Shown: positions 1-10,361 of the stretch, piece after piece
How the letters are laid out: the number at the start of each line of letters is the position of its first letter
Numbering within the stretch: position 1 is the stretch's first letter
Assembly (NCBI GenBank): GCA_022592445.1
Contig: JABYQR010000013.1
Location: forward strand, 186,001 to 250,000
From: Cytidiella melzeri
Lineage: Eukaryota > Basidiomycota > Agaricomycetes > Polyporales > Irpicaceae
DNA length: 64,000 bases
Direction: 5' to 3'
Program-made: the position numbers and the translations under genes
Notes under the pieces: generated by a model
Told to the model about the DNA's origin: nothing
What the model saw: the letters and a program-made list of their open reading frames with translations, nothing else
The model's database searches: none

Positions 1-1874
1 TGGCTAGGACTCAACGAAGAGCCCTTCACACCGAATACGGTAGCGAACCACCTCTCAGACACATTCTTCGGCTGCATGGTCTCAACTGCGGCGACCTCTG
101 CCTTGGCCATAGCAGACTTGACGCTGACACCTGAACTGGATCTGGATCGTGACATGGCGCGGACCATCTTAATTCGGCGGACCTAATGAGATAACTGGCG
201 TCAGGATCTGGCTGTGAACATGGGACGAGAACGATTGGAAGGGTTGTACAAGCACGCACGGAGCGGGATTCGGGACTAAACGCGCAACCCGGTGCACCTG
301 CTAGTGCGTCGTAGATTGCCCCGACGTGCATGGTATTGAAGCATCAGACAAGCACACGTACCTCGAGCATGATCGTCAGAACCGCAGTGTAGAATGTTGC
401 GAGCATGACACAATCCATAGCCAATGAGATGCTGGCAAGAGCGCAGAATTCACGCAAACCTCCAACCTTGCTGTTAGCACCAACGAGAAGAACAGCGATT
501 TCGAGAGCGTAATCTCTGAGGATAAGATTGCCCTTCTTGTCCAGAGCCTCGAGGATGACCTCGCCTGCGGGCTTCATGCGGCCGTCTTGCTGGGGTGTGA
601 GCGCATGAGGATGGGCGAGAACCTCCTTTGCAAGGCGAAGAGGCTTATCAAAGCCGACGGTACAAACCAAGAAAGGAAGCGCTTCGCTCAACGCGATAGG
701 ATCCAATGGGATGTTGAGGACGCGGCAGAGCGGAAGAGTAAACAGGAACGCGATGATCGACGAGAGGAAGATGCCGGTAGATAACCAAAAGTTTGAGCCT
801 AGCGCACGAGACTTGAAGAACAGACGGAGAAAAGTGGCGTGCATGAGGATGTAGCCACAAATCACAACGACGATATCGAGGGAGTCGGCCTTTTTGGCGA
901 GTTCGTAAAAACGGACACCGAGGGCCCAAAGGGCGTATGCAACCCATTTGCTTGACTTCATTTCGCCAATCGTCTCGCTACGCTTCGGATTCTGAACATC
1001 GTATCGCGTGCCGTCGACGGTGAATGAAGTCGAACGCCTGAGAGCACCTACCCAATCCTCACGTCTTCCAGCCTGGAAGCTAAGGGTGACCGAAGACGAC
1101 GTGGTTGCGGTGAAGCACTGCACCGGTGCCGAAGTTGTATTAGTTGAGATGAGATGGCAAATTGAAGCATAGCTATGCCCAGATAGTGAATCAATGCTAG
1201 AGAGTTTATCCGGAACGGTGAGGGCGTTAAAGGTAGCCTGGGATAAAGAAGGTAAGCACGAGGATCCTCCGGAGATATGCAGACAGGCACTGCGGTGCGT
1301 GGCGAAGCGGTGATGCACAATCGAAGATCATGCAAAAACAGCGCTCGCAGCATGAATATGTACATGCTTGTCATATACGCATCTCAACGGCATAGGCAGA
1401 TTGAGAGGTGCATCGAGGCATGCTCACAGCTTTTCAGATTCAGAATGCCTGCATGGTAGAGCACACAGTCTCCGGAGGCAATGTGAAGCACGATCGTTGA
1501 TGACCGACCACGCTACATCACGGAGATGCAACCAGTCCGAGCATGATGGACGCCCACTTACGGTACGCAAAAAAACTCACCTTGTTGAACTTGTCGTCGA
1601 GAGCAAACACAATCGGCTGCAGCTCGACTGCGCTGCCCTCGTGTTTCCACGAGGCAAACCACTCCCTCTCTGACGATGCAGCCCAGTCGGAGCCTGCGAG
1701 GCGTACGTGGGCCGGCCGGAGTGTGGAAGAGAACGTGGGGGCAAAGAAAGACGAGTGCTTGATGCCGTCGAGGATGTGGAAGTATGCGAGGGTCGACAGG
1801 ACGAAGACGAAGATGACGGTCTCTATGGGGGAGAAGACGGTGTGAACCGAAAGGGGGCGTAGTAAAGCACGCAT
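1..1874 (-). CDS. HMG1: HMG-CoA reductase, N-terminal membrane part (runs off left edge)
   Basis: Hydroxymethylglutaryl-CoA reductase makes mevalonate for sterols at the ER membrane. Only the N-terminal part is in the window. Exons read 1874-1581, 1237-362 and 182 to beyond the edge; all junctions are phase 0. The ATG at 1874 begins MRALLRPLSVHTVFSPIE, followed by a membrane segment, as in fungal homologues. Exon 2 carries several membrane segments with the sterol-sensing-domain signature LPFLVCTVGFDKP near its middle. The third exon starts VRRIK and enters a Ser/Arg-rich linker; the catalytic domain lies outside the window. The 343-bp first intron is unusually long for this locus and could hide a small exon. 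The family assignment is firm; the first intron is the weak point. Confidence 0.9.
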
Positions 1875-2810
1875 TTCTGGTGATGGTAGGCAATAGTGAG
1901 GTGGGTAGGAAGGGCCAAAGAGGACTTGGTAGGTAGATTAGCTGTTATATGGATGGGCAGTGTGTCAGCAGACGGTAAAAGACAGGAAGTGGTACGAGAC
2001 AAGTGAGAAGCACGGATGAGAGAATATGGAGACGCCACAATGTAGACTCGGGGTACTTACGGGAGCTTAATAGTGACAGTAGTGTTCCTGTATGGCTGTT
2101 GGACGACTGAGCGGTCAATAAGAATACGGCTTCTATGCCTCGAGTACGCGTCCGGTTGAGCACACGACGACCAGAGGGGCGTTTGGACCGGTTGAGCGGT
2201 GCTTCCAACACGTTGCGCAGGGTTTGAGGGTGTGGAGGGCAATGAACGGGGGAGCGAGAAATGGAGGAGGAATAAAATCCCTCGTCAGTCGAACCATTTC
2301 TCCCAGCTCGTCTTATTGTACCCACCAGCCGGGCGCCAATCCCCTCAATGACGGGCGCTTCGGAGAGCCTCCTGTGCCGTTGCTACGCAGCCAATCCCGA
2401 CTCTGCTATGGTGTGCGTCACTTATAAGCAATCCACGGTGTCAACCACTTCAATCCTCTTGACCAAAGACAAGTAGATAATAAACTCTATAGGGTTTGTC
2501 CACAAAAAATAAAAAGTTCATTCTAGTCAATTTTGCCACTACCATATATGGTAACTGTATACACCATATATAGAAAACACATATTATGTAATACTCAAGT
2601 GCGGCACACAAAAAGCTGTCATATATGTCTGAGAGCATTCCGGGGGCCTGATAAGCGACACTTGACGCATCTCCAGAATCTTACCAACCCTGGCTTTCTG
2701 TCACGTCGTGCGATCGACTTGGTTTGTGTCGTTCAGCATGCCCCCAAATACCTTCCAATGAAGTGTAGGGCCATATAGCTTTGTCTTTGACGAGGCAATA
2801 GTAAGGCCGT
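1875..2810. other. Intergenic, upstream of HMG-CoA reductase
   Basis: This is the presumed promoter and 5' UTR region of the reductase gene. An open stretch at 1945-2325 on the minus strand has no family signature. The part from about 2500 to 2640 is AT-rich. I see no gene here. Confidence 0.5.
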
Positions 2811-2944
2811 TGTAAGCGATCTGAACTCTGACGTCATAACCGTTACGCCAAAAGGCAGTTTTAACTGAGATGTTATTATCTCAGTCTTATCGGAGTATAT
2901 ATGCTATCCCGAGCACTGTGCTAACCCGCGCCAGCTGGGTTACA
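2811..2944. mobile_element. Short TG...CA repeat with 5-bp target duplication, copy 1
   Basis: A 134-bp unit begins TGTAAGCGATCTGAAC and ends CTGGGTTACA. It is flanked on both sides by GCCGT (2806-2810 and 2945-2949), a clean 5-bp target duplication. A near-identical unit lies at 55121-55250 inside a larger element. TG...CA ends, short inverted termini and 5-bp duplications fit a small solo LTR; an internal stretch resembling TATATATG could be a promoter. A MITE is the alternative. No coding capacity. Confidence 0.65.
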
Positions 2945-3259
2945 GCCGTTGCGGCACAGACTTGCCTGGATTTACCTTGCAAAATCGGATGTGCAACGCA
3001 AGTCTATGAGTGTACCGTACTTCAATTGAGGGCAGACTCCCACCTACATCTGCAGGTACCTCCCCCTACGTGCCAGAATATCCAGTTGAAGGTACGCCAC
3101 CTGTTATGCGTTCAAAGAAGCACTCGAGCTTCTCCTCAGGGCCAATTCATATCGGTACACTAGAGATTATAACCATTCCGTACACTACACTGATTCCTAA
3201 AAATACATCAAAAAACAATCCTTCCTTAAACTTCGTGGGCAAATGTCGACCGTGACCAA
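2945..3259. other. Intergenic, 3' of the coiled-coil gene
   Basis: A short spacer between the repeat and the stop codon of the CCDC6-like gene. No gene seen. Confidence 0.5.
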
Positions 3260-4645
3260 TTAGCCATCCGAGCCGTCCAAAACCCCACTGGCGTTCCCAT
3301 TCCCATTCCCATTCCCACCAACCGCACCCCCAGAGATACTCCCCGTCCTCGACTTCATTAACAGACTCCCCGTCTCCGCAACCCTCGCCCCCCTCTCTAT
3401 GCTCGCCATCCTACTCCGATTCCTCGCCGGACTCGTAGACGTCCGCTCGTAACTCGACTGTCTCTGCAACTGCAAGGACGTCCGTGGACTCAACGACGGT
3501 CCCCACGCGTTATGCAAACCATAAGTATCCACAGGCGAAACGTCGAAATCCCGCTCCCGCCGTGGCACCCCTCGAGGTATTGGGACAGGCACGACCGTCG
3601 TCTGTACTCGCGGGGATATGACCGGACTGCCCGCAGCAAGTACGTCACCAAACGATGACGACAACGAGGGCGGCGGTACAGATGGGTAGGTAAGTTCTAA
3701 TGCTCGAGGTAGTGGGCCACCGTTGGCGTCCAAGGACTCGGACGAGGCAGGGGTTGTCATATTAGTGAGATTACTTGTAGAGACTTCTGGCGGGGAGAAC
3801 GGATACTGTGAAGATAGCGAGGCTGAGGATGACGACGGGGGAGTGCTGGACAGAGTCTCGGCAGTAGTTGTGTGTGATGGTCGATGAATCTGCGAGGGCG
3901 GCCGCGGGATATCTACCCGCGCAGATCGCACGACAGCGTTGCCGTTGCGGTGTCCTTGAGGTGCCAGTGATGGTGAATTGGGAACGGATGGACGTCGGTG
4001 GAGTGGTTGGGACCATGGGTCTTGAGCGGACGATGCGAGGCCAATGAGGTTATCTACCGGCAGACCAAGCTGTAAAAGCATCAGCATATTAGACTCAATA
4101 ATGAGTCTGCAAGAACCGCACCCGTCGTCTATGCTGTATGAGCTCCTCCCTGTAGATATCATTCAACCTCGAAATTCGCACATAGTCCCGCTCCGTCTCA
4201 ACCAATCTACTCCTCAACTGTTCGTTCTCCCTACGCATGGCGTCCAACATCATTTCTGAGCTCGGCTCTTGTATAGTTCCATTCGCCGCGGGCAGCCTGG
4301 TCTCGACAGGAGACAACGACCCGTTCCCGTTCACGACTTGGTGCTGCATCAACCTCAGCGCGGATATCTCCCTCGAAAGCCGGTTCACATGAGACTCGGA
4401 CTCGGCTTCAAGAGCGTTTTCAAGCTCAATTTTTTCCTCCCTGAGCTGGAATGCAGAGAAAGACATGAGCAATTCAGAAAGCATCGAAAAAATATGGGGT
4501 CCGACGTGGATGATCCTACCTTTTCGAGCTTGCGAGACAGAACATTGATAAGACGTTCCTCCTCCGCCTCATACGCATTTATGAGTGATTCCTTACTACT
4601 AGAGCTTGTTTCCGACAGTCGTCGCAGAGGTGGAGAGACAGACAT
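3260..4645 (-). CDS. CCDC6-like coiled-coil protein (DUF2046 family)
   Basis: Three exons, 4645-4520, 4445-4122 and 4069-3260, give a 419-residue protein with all junctions in phase 0. The start ATG sits in GCCGCCATGTCT, a strong context; the longer open frame upstream has only a GTG. Residues about 15-115 are a charged coiled coil with INAYEAEEERLINVLSRK and EEKIELENALEAESE, the pattern of the CCDC6/H4 family. A second coiled region follows, then HRRR|LGLPVDNL across the last splice. The C-terminal two thirds is Ser/Pro-rich and disordered, ending in a GN repeat encoded by CCATTC units at 3293-3320. The molecular role is unknown; scaffold function is inference. Confidence 0.75.
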
Positions 4646-4906
4646 GGCGGCAGGAGTCAAGTTGGAAACCTCAACCAAACCGGCACGGCGTCCCTCGATC
4701 GTCACCAACCAGAAAACGACCGTGCCGAAAGCAATAATGAATTGTCGGGAATCTAGAGCGCGGCTGCGGCCCGTCCTGCAAGAATCCTTGAATTACACGA
4801 AGCGGGGTTGGTATATGTGACTACACTGAAAAATCAAGTATCTAGGATTCACGAGAGACTGGAAGTACTAGAGAAGAAATAATCTTAGAGCAAACGCATA
4901 GCTGAA

Positions 4907-7900
4907 TCAGAAGTTGTACCCTTCCGCCTTGAATGTAGTCCCATACGCCAGATAGCCCTCCATTATTTTGAGCACTGGATCGGGCAGGCCCATGCTTATC
5001 AATGTATACCGTATTTTTTCGTGGCCATGGATCTGGCCCAGCTTGAACAAGCATCGCGCTATCTGCGTTGGGTACTATGCGTGGCAAAGAAGTGAGACTA
5101 ACTGCGACCGAGGCAAGAGAGGTTGTTACTCACAGTCATCTCAGTGTATTCGCCGTATTGATATGCCGCAACACGGATAGCGACTTGAAGAGTGCGCTGG
5201 ATATCTCCTTCCTCGGCGTAGGTGTCGAGCAGCTTGATCCAAGGCTTTGCAGAATATCTGCTACAGTCAAGGCACCGCTGGAATGCCTCTTTTGCTTCCT
5301 CCTTGTGCTGCAGGCGCAGTCCAAGCTCTCCCAGAATCTCCCACTCCATGCCTGTCTTGCGGTAAGCTACATGCTGGGTCTTGAAATGTGCGACCTCTGC
5401 ACGGAAGATCGTCCAGACACGAAGATCCTGTAGTCATCGTGTGTGACCTCATGTTCACAGGCTCTATTGATGCCAGCTTACCTCGTACAACACCATGAAC
5501 AGATTGTCCAGCCATCGCTCGCACAGCCGCTTGTTGCTAAACGAGAATGCTTCGTGCTGCGACTGACTGGGCGAAGGGCCGTTGGTGTCCTCATTCCCTT
5601 CTCCAACAACGGCTTGCACGGGCTTCTCCAACGAGTCACTTGGCGCTTGCGGCGTGGTGTCTTCGACTTCGTGTACGCCATTCGTGTCCGATTGCTCTGC
5701 GTCTCCCTGCTGCTTCGCCTCGCGCTGGCTTTCCGTAGAAATCCGAATTGTAGGAATACCGTTCGGTACGTCCGACCCATTGGCTTGCGAAAGGCTTGGA
5801 GAGTGCGTAGTAGACCTCACGCCTTTAGTAGATGCATTGTCATCCGCATCCTTTGTGGACAAGTTCGACATCTGGCCATCCAAGGTCACACTGCCGTCCT
5901 CATGTATGACGGGGGAAGAAGTAGAAGCATGGTCCGTTTGGGCCTTTTGCATCCGGTACTCTTCTTCCATCACGAAGACGGCACTTCTCGTCTTCAACAG
6001 CTCGTCCCAACCTATCTTAGCCACAAGTCGCGTGAGAAGTGTGTATGCTCGTGCCCACGTTCCTCTGAGACCTGGAGCTGGAAGTCGAAGGAGTGCAGGA
6101 TCAGCCTGTACATTGGTGTATTTGCGTCAATAGGCATTCATGTACACGAAGCACGCGAACAATACCTCGTCATCTTCTGTCTTTGTCCTTTCGGGCAGAA
6201 TGCCCACGATTTGCCCCTTCGGTGGTAGGTGTATCCTTGCGGCAGGCAGGTTCCGGTGGGCGTCTCGACCGTTGTATGTGAACATCGGGCATGAGTTCAA
6301 GGTCAAAAGTGCCTGTCAAGTCAACTCTCAACAAGGACGCCATATGCCAAAAGGATACAAACACATACAGAGTCGTATTGACCGAGTTCGATATAGAGTT
6401 CGGTCAGTTTCTCCCAAGTAACGAACTCGCTTGGAGCACAATTGACGGCTTGACGTGCAAGTCTGAGTGCCCAGTCAAAGTTGCCTTTTGATCTTAGGAA
6501 GTCACTTTGGACATGCAAGAGCGTGTACGACTGGGGAGTCTGTTTCATAGCTGCCGCCATAATCTGTACCGCCTTCACTTCTTCGTCTGTTGAACACCAT
6601 GAGATATGTCCTAACGTGGGTAGAAAATGAATCTTACTCATGCCTATATATGATTTTGCCAACAACGACGCAACCTCTGGCTCCTTTGCACTCAACTTTT
6701 CAAACAGGTTTGCTGCGTGATCGTATCGGCCGCTATCCCCAAAGTACTTCATGATTGCATTTGTAAGATGGTTGGAGACAACTGTTGCGACCTGTATTTC
6801 TGGATCGGAACCAACTTGCCAGCCTTTGTGAAACAAGGTTTCGGCAGCCTGCAGGAAACGCAGTTCGCCTTCCGGGGTTGTGATAGGGTCGAGCTTACGG
6901 TAGGCTTCGAGCCAGTGTGTAGGATCATCGGCGTACAAGGTGGCGCGGAGTAGAGCGGAAAGGTATGTCTCTTGCCATATCTCCGGTGTTGCTTCGTGTC
7001 TGACATGGGATGAGAATCTCCATTAAGTCTAATAACACACTATCAATTACTTACCTGTCCCCACGAAGGTCTACAACATACGCATGCACCCCTCCGGGAA
7101 TTTTGACATCTACTCTGACATCCACTCTTGAAAAGGCGTTGAAACAGCTTTGGACGTGTTGGCTTTCGGGCCACTGCAAGGTGTAACAGAGAAGGCAAGA
7201 CGTACCAGTAACACCCATTTCGCACCTTCCAACCTGATCCCTTCGTGAACCACCCAGCGTCGTCTTCAATCGCATAGGTCAGAGAATTTATGTACGCGGC
7301 CAAAGATGCAGATGAAGACGCGTCAACACCGGAAACATAGTGATATGAACCAGCCTGCGTACTGCGTAAGATGGTGTGACATTAGACAGCATCTCCACTC
7401 ACGTCGCGTTGGCCTGCACGTGCCGTGCTTTTCACTACATGACACAAGTCCGGGGGACCAAGTTCTCGAAAGGTTGCTGACCGGACGTAGCGTTAGACAC
7501 TGTGATGTACAGGCTCTGTGATGAGTGGACGTACACAAGCACTCGGTACGCGCCGTGAGGGACTCTCCAAGTTCTACCTGAGGCCGCGTAAGCATTAAGC
7601 ATGTCGTCTGATAGCAGTAGCGAGGCCCACACCTCAAATATCTCTGGGACGTCTTTGAAAGACGCATCCGCCATGCTCGAGAGGTCGTCGCAGCTTGCGC
7701 TAAAGATACTTGCCTGGACCCCGATACTGCGATCGCGGTTCCATGGCTCCGCACGTGGCAGAAGGAAATGGGCTGGACCCCCGGATACTTTAGTTCGTCT
7801 CTTTCTTGAGAACTAACGGCCACCGAGTGTGCCTGCATACTATCAAGATGGAAACTACGGAGGTATTCGATTTCAACCTACCTAATCAATTTTTACAGAA

Positions 7901-7911
7901 CCAAGGATCAT
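4907..7911 (-). CDS. BCH1: Exomer complex subunit, ChAPs family (Bch1/Bud7-like)
   Basis: ChAPs proteins are TPR-rich cargo adaptors that work with Chs5 and Arf1 to export chitin synthase and other cargo from the trans-Golgi. Eleven exons give 790 residues in one phase-consistent frame: 7911-7897, 7812-7578, 7476-7403, 7354-7226, 7173-7055, 6999-6638, 6586-6369, 6312-6166, 6105-5482, 5427-5134, 5062-4907. Recognisable family blocks are ELGPPDLCHVV, SYHYVSGVDASS, LLAKSYIGMNEEVKAVQ, LTLNSCPMFTYNGRDAHR, FMVLYEDLRVWTIFRAE and the C-terminal FKLGQIHG. Residues about 490-600 are a disordered insert. Two introns (6587-6637 and others) are in frame and were only visible from homology. The 15-nt first exon (MILGS) is an inference; the next in-frame ATG is at 7674. 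Confidence 0.85.
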
Positions 7912-9743
7912 GATTTAGTTTATCCTACGGGAAAAAGACGAGTCAGGCAAAGAAAACGCAGTCTACATCGTTCGCCGCGATGGCGTGAAGCCTCAGACGG
8001 TGAGATATTCCAACACTTGGAGATAACACCAGCTCTCAATACTCAGTGCTTGTGCATCTAGAACATAACCCAGTCATCTTCCAAACAGCGCATCAGCGCG
8101 ACACGCATACTACGTGCAATATTCCTACCCGCAGGCTTCCCCAACTCTGTTTCGGATGGTGAGCTCCAGCCTAACTCCTTCAGCACACCGAATGCTGAAT
8201 GGCTCGGACGCGCTCTGTGTAAGACTACTTGCGGTCCGTGCGTCGCTACAAACAGTAGTCCACGGACTGATCGTTCACCGTAGATACCAAATCTTGAACG
8301 CATGCCAGGCGTTCTGCAGTTCTCTCGCAGGATTGCTGGCTTCTCGGGCCATACTAGAAGGTGTTACAACTGCAATAGACAAAATTCAAGCCACTAACTG
8401 ACATTTCAACAGGACACGGCGTTGGCAAGGCAGATGCATCTGCGACTGACGCCCTTCTTCTGACGATCCTGCAAGACGTCTTCAGCCGTCTCTGCAGTAA
8501 GCTCGAGTCCTTGTATTGATGGTCTAGAGTCACTGACCAAGAACCTGCAACCAGCAATCATATCTGCTTATTATCTAGGAACCTCCCTATATCCCGAAGC
8601 CAAAACCTACCGACTGTTAGCCGACATTCTTAACGACGCCGCCCTCGTTCTCGACTCACTGTCCCCACATCTTTCCTCACTGACACTCTACTTGCTACGC
8701 ACCCCTCAATTCCCGTTCTTATCACTTACATTTGCACATCGACCAGGTCCATTCCGCGCTGTCGCCCTCTGCACAAGCGGCATCTTGCGAGCCATTTGCG
8801 GCGTCGTCGCCGGAGGCTCCAAAGCCGCTCTCACTCTCCACTTTGCGCAACCAGCGAGCGGGAAAGGAACGGGCGACGTAGGCGACCTAAGTGCAAAAGA
8901 CGGGAGCAAAGAAACCGTCCTAGCTCTCTTTGGCATGCTGGCAAGTTCCTTTCTTGAATTAACCTCTTCGCACCATCAACCCAGCCGCTTACACCAGTTC
9001 GCTGCGTACTACAGTGCGGATCTGCCTTGATGCCTTACATCACAGGTGCTCGGGCGACGTATGGCTTACTCGCCATCCTCGTCACAGCCCACGTCCTTCT
9101 CAACTACTACGCAGTTCGCGGCGTCGTTCTGCGCTCCCTCAACCGTCAACGCACAGGGCTCTTGTGGAGCGCGTACCGTCGTGGCACCGCGTTCTCAAAA
9201 GCAGCAACACCTCTGCAAATCGCTCGCCAAGAACACATCTTTGCACGCCCCTCCTCGTTGTACCAGTCGACTCCTGGGACTGACGCTTCAACGGGTTCAC
9301 AGACAGTGGGGAAATGCCACGTCGGGTCCTCACTGCTGGGGACACTCGACATCCGAAAGCCCGACATAGTCTTCACACTAATCGACATTTTCGCCGAGGA
9401 GAATTACATCGTGTGGTTCGACCACAAAGCCCAAACGAATCTTGTCGTCACCATGCACATCATGCTGAAAGACGGACACGCGGTCGAGGATCACCTCAAG
9501 GCGTGGATCCTCGCTACAGAGCTGGCATCCCTTTGCGGCACGCCTGTTCGCCGGGAAAGGACGTCAACGGAACTCATGAACGCCCTTCTGGACGCGAAGC
9601 ACACGGTGAACGAGCTGTTCCCTGAATTCTTAGACAAGATGCACGAGGCTGGGTGGGACTTGACAGCGGCTGCAGGCGGTTTCGTCACCGGGATCCCCAC
9701 CACTATTCACATCGAGAGCGGAGAAGCCAAAAAAACTAGGTAG
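7848..9743 (+). CDS. RUS family (DUF647, root UVB-sensitive) membrane protein
   Basis: Nine exons give 479 residues: 7848-7862, 7919-7999, 8074-8158, 8224-8233, 8284-8360, 8413-8496, 8555-8944 and 9046-9743, with phases consistent to the TAG. (Eight listed junction blocks; the 10-nt fourth exon is a micro-exon.) Family hallmarks are FLPAGFPNSVSDDYL, YQILNACQAFCSSLAG, LASRAILEG-HGVGKA, LLADILNDAALVLDSLSP, AICGVVAGGSKAALT and the membrane stretch YGLLAILVTAHVLLNYYAVRG. The domain is conserved from fungi to plants; its biochemical role is unsettled, although plant members are linked to vitamin B6 and auxin transport. The donor at 8945 (GTTCCT) is weak. The first exon (METTE) is tiny and less certain. 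Confidence 0.85.
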
Positions 9744-10361
9744 ATAGAAAAAGGTATAAGCTGGGATATGCCGGCGAAAGAAGGGTGCATGCATTTGCTC
9801 GATGGAAAACAATAAGAATATATATATATATATATATATGTACTGACTACCTGTTGCTTACACACATGTACAGACTATTTTGCGGTGAGGGACCCTTCTC
9901 CGACACAGAGAGAGACAGAGACAAAACAACGGAAGAGAGAGGAGGCGGGCGCGTCTAAGTGGTGTTTCAGTTTATCCTACAGAAGCAAGCTGAGCAGGAT
10001 GGAAGAGTCTGAGTATACAGGCCGTTATGTAACACGAGGATAAAAGGTGTTGCTTGCAGGTGTGTAGGGGAGTTGTTGAGAGAGATCTCTTCGTATGGAC
10101 AATATAAAGTTGGTATGCGCGGAGGGAGGGTATCAGAGTGGGACATCGGAACAATGGATGGGTGAAGGTCGGGGGGAGCTGGACAAATCAACCAAACCAT
10201 CCGGAAAAAAATACAAAACGGTGACTAGGGGAGCTGAGCCTGTGAGGGAATATACAATGAATGCGAGTACAGATGCTTGAGGTGTGGTTTTTGGCGGGGT
10301 TCAGTCCAGGAACCTGGTTTCGTCAGGGCGATCATGAGAGTCGACAAGGGGAGAGGACGAA
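9744..10361. other. Convergent intergenic region
   Basis: This separates the stop codons of the RUS gene (+) and the G-alpha gene (-) and should hold both 3' UTRs. Apart from the AT microsatellite at 9818-9839 I see no structure or gene. Confidence 0.6.
9818..9839. repeat. (AT)11 microsatellite
   Basis: A perfect run of eleven AT units, just past the RUS stop codon, in the presumed 3' UTR. Confidence 0.95.

Noticed and set aside
8941..9045. GC-AG intron in the RUS gene
   Set aside because: The GC donor puts the last exon in the wrong frame; the GT donor four bases on keeps it.
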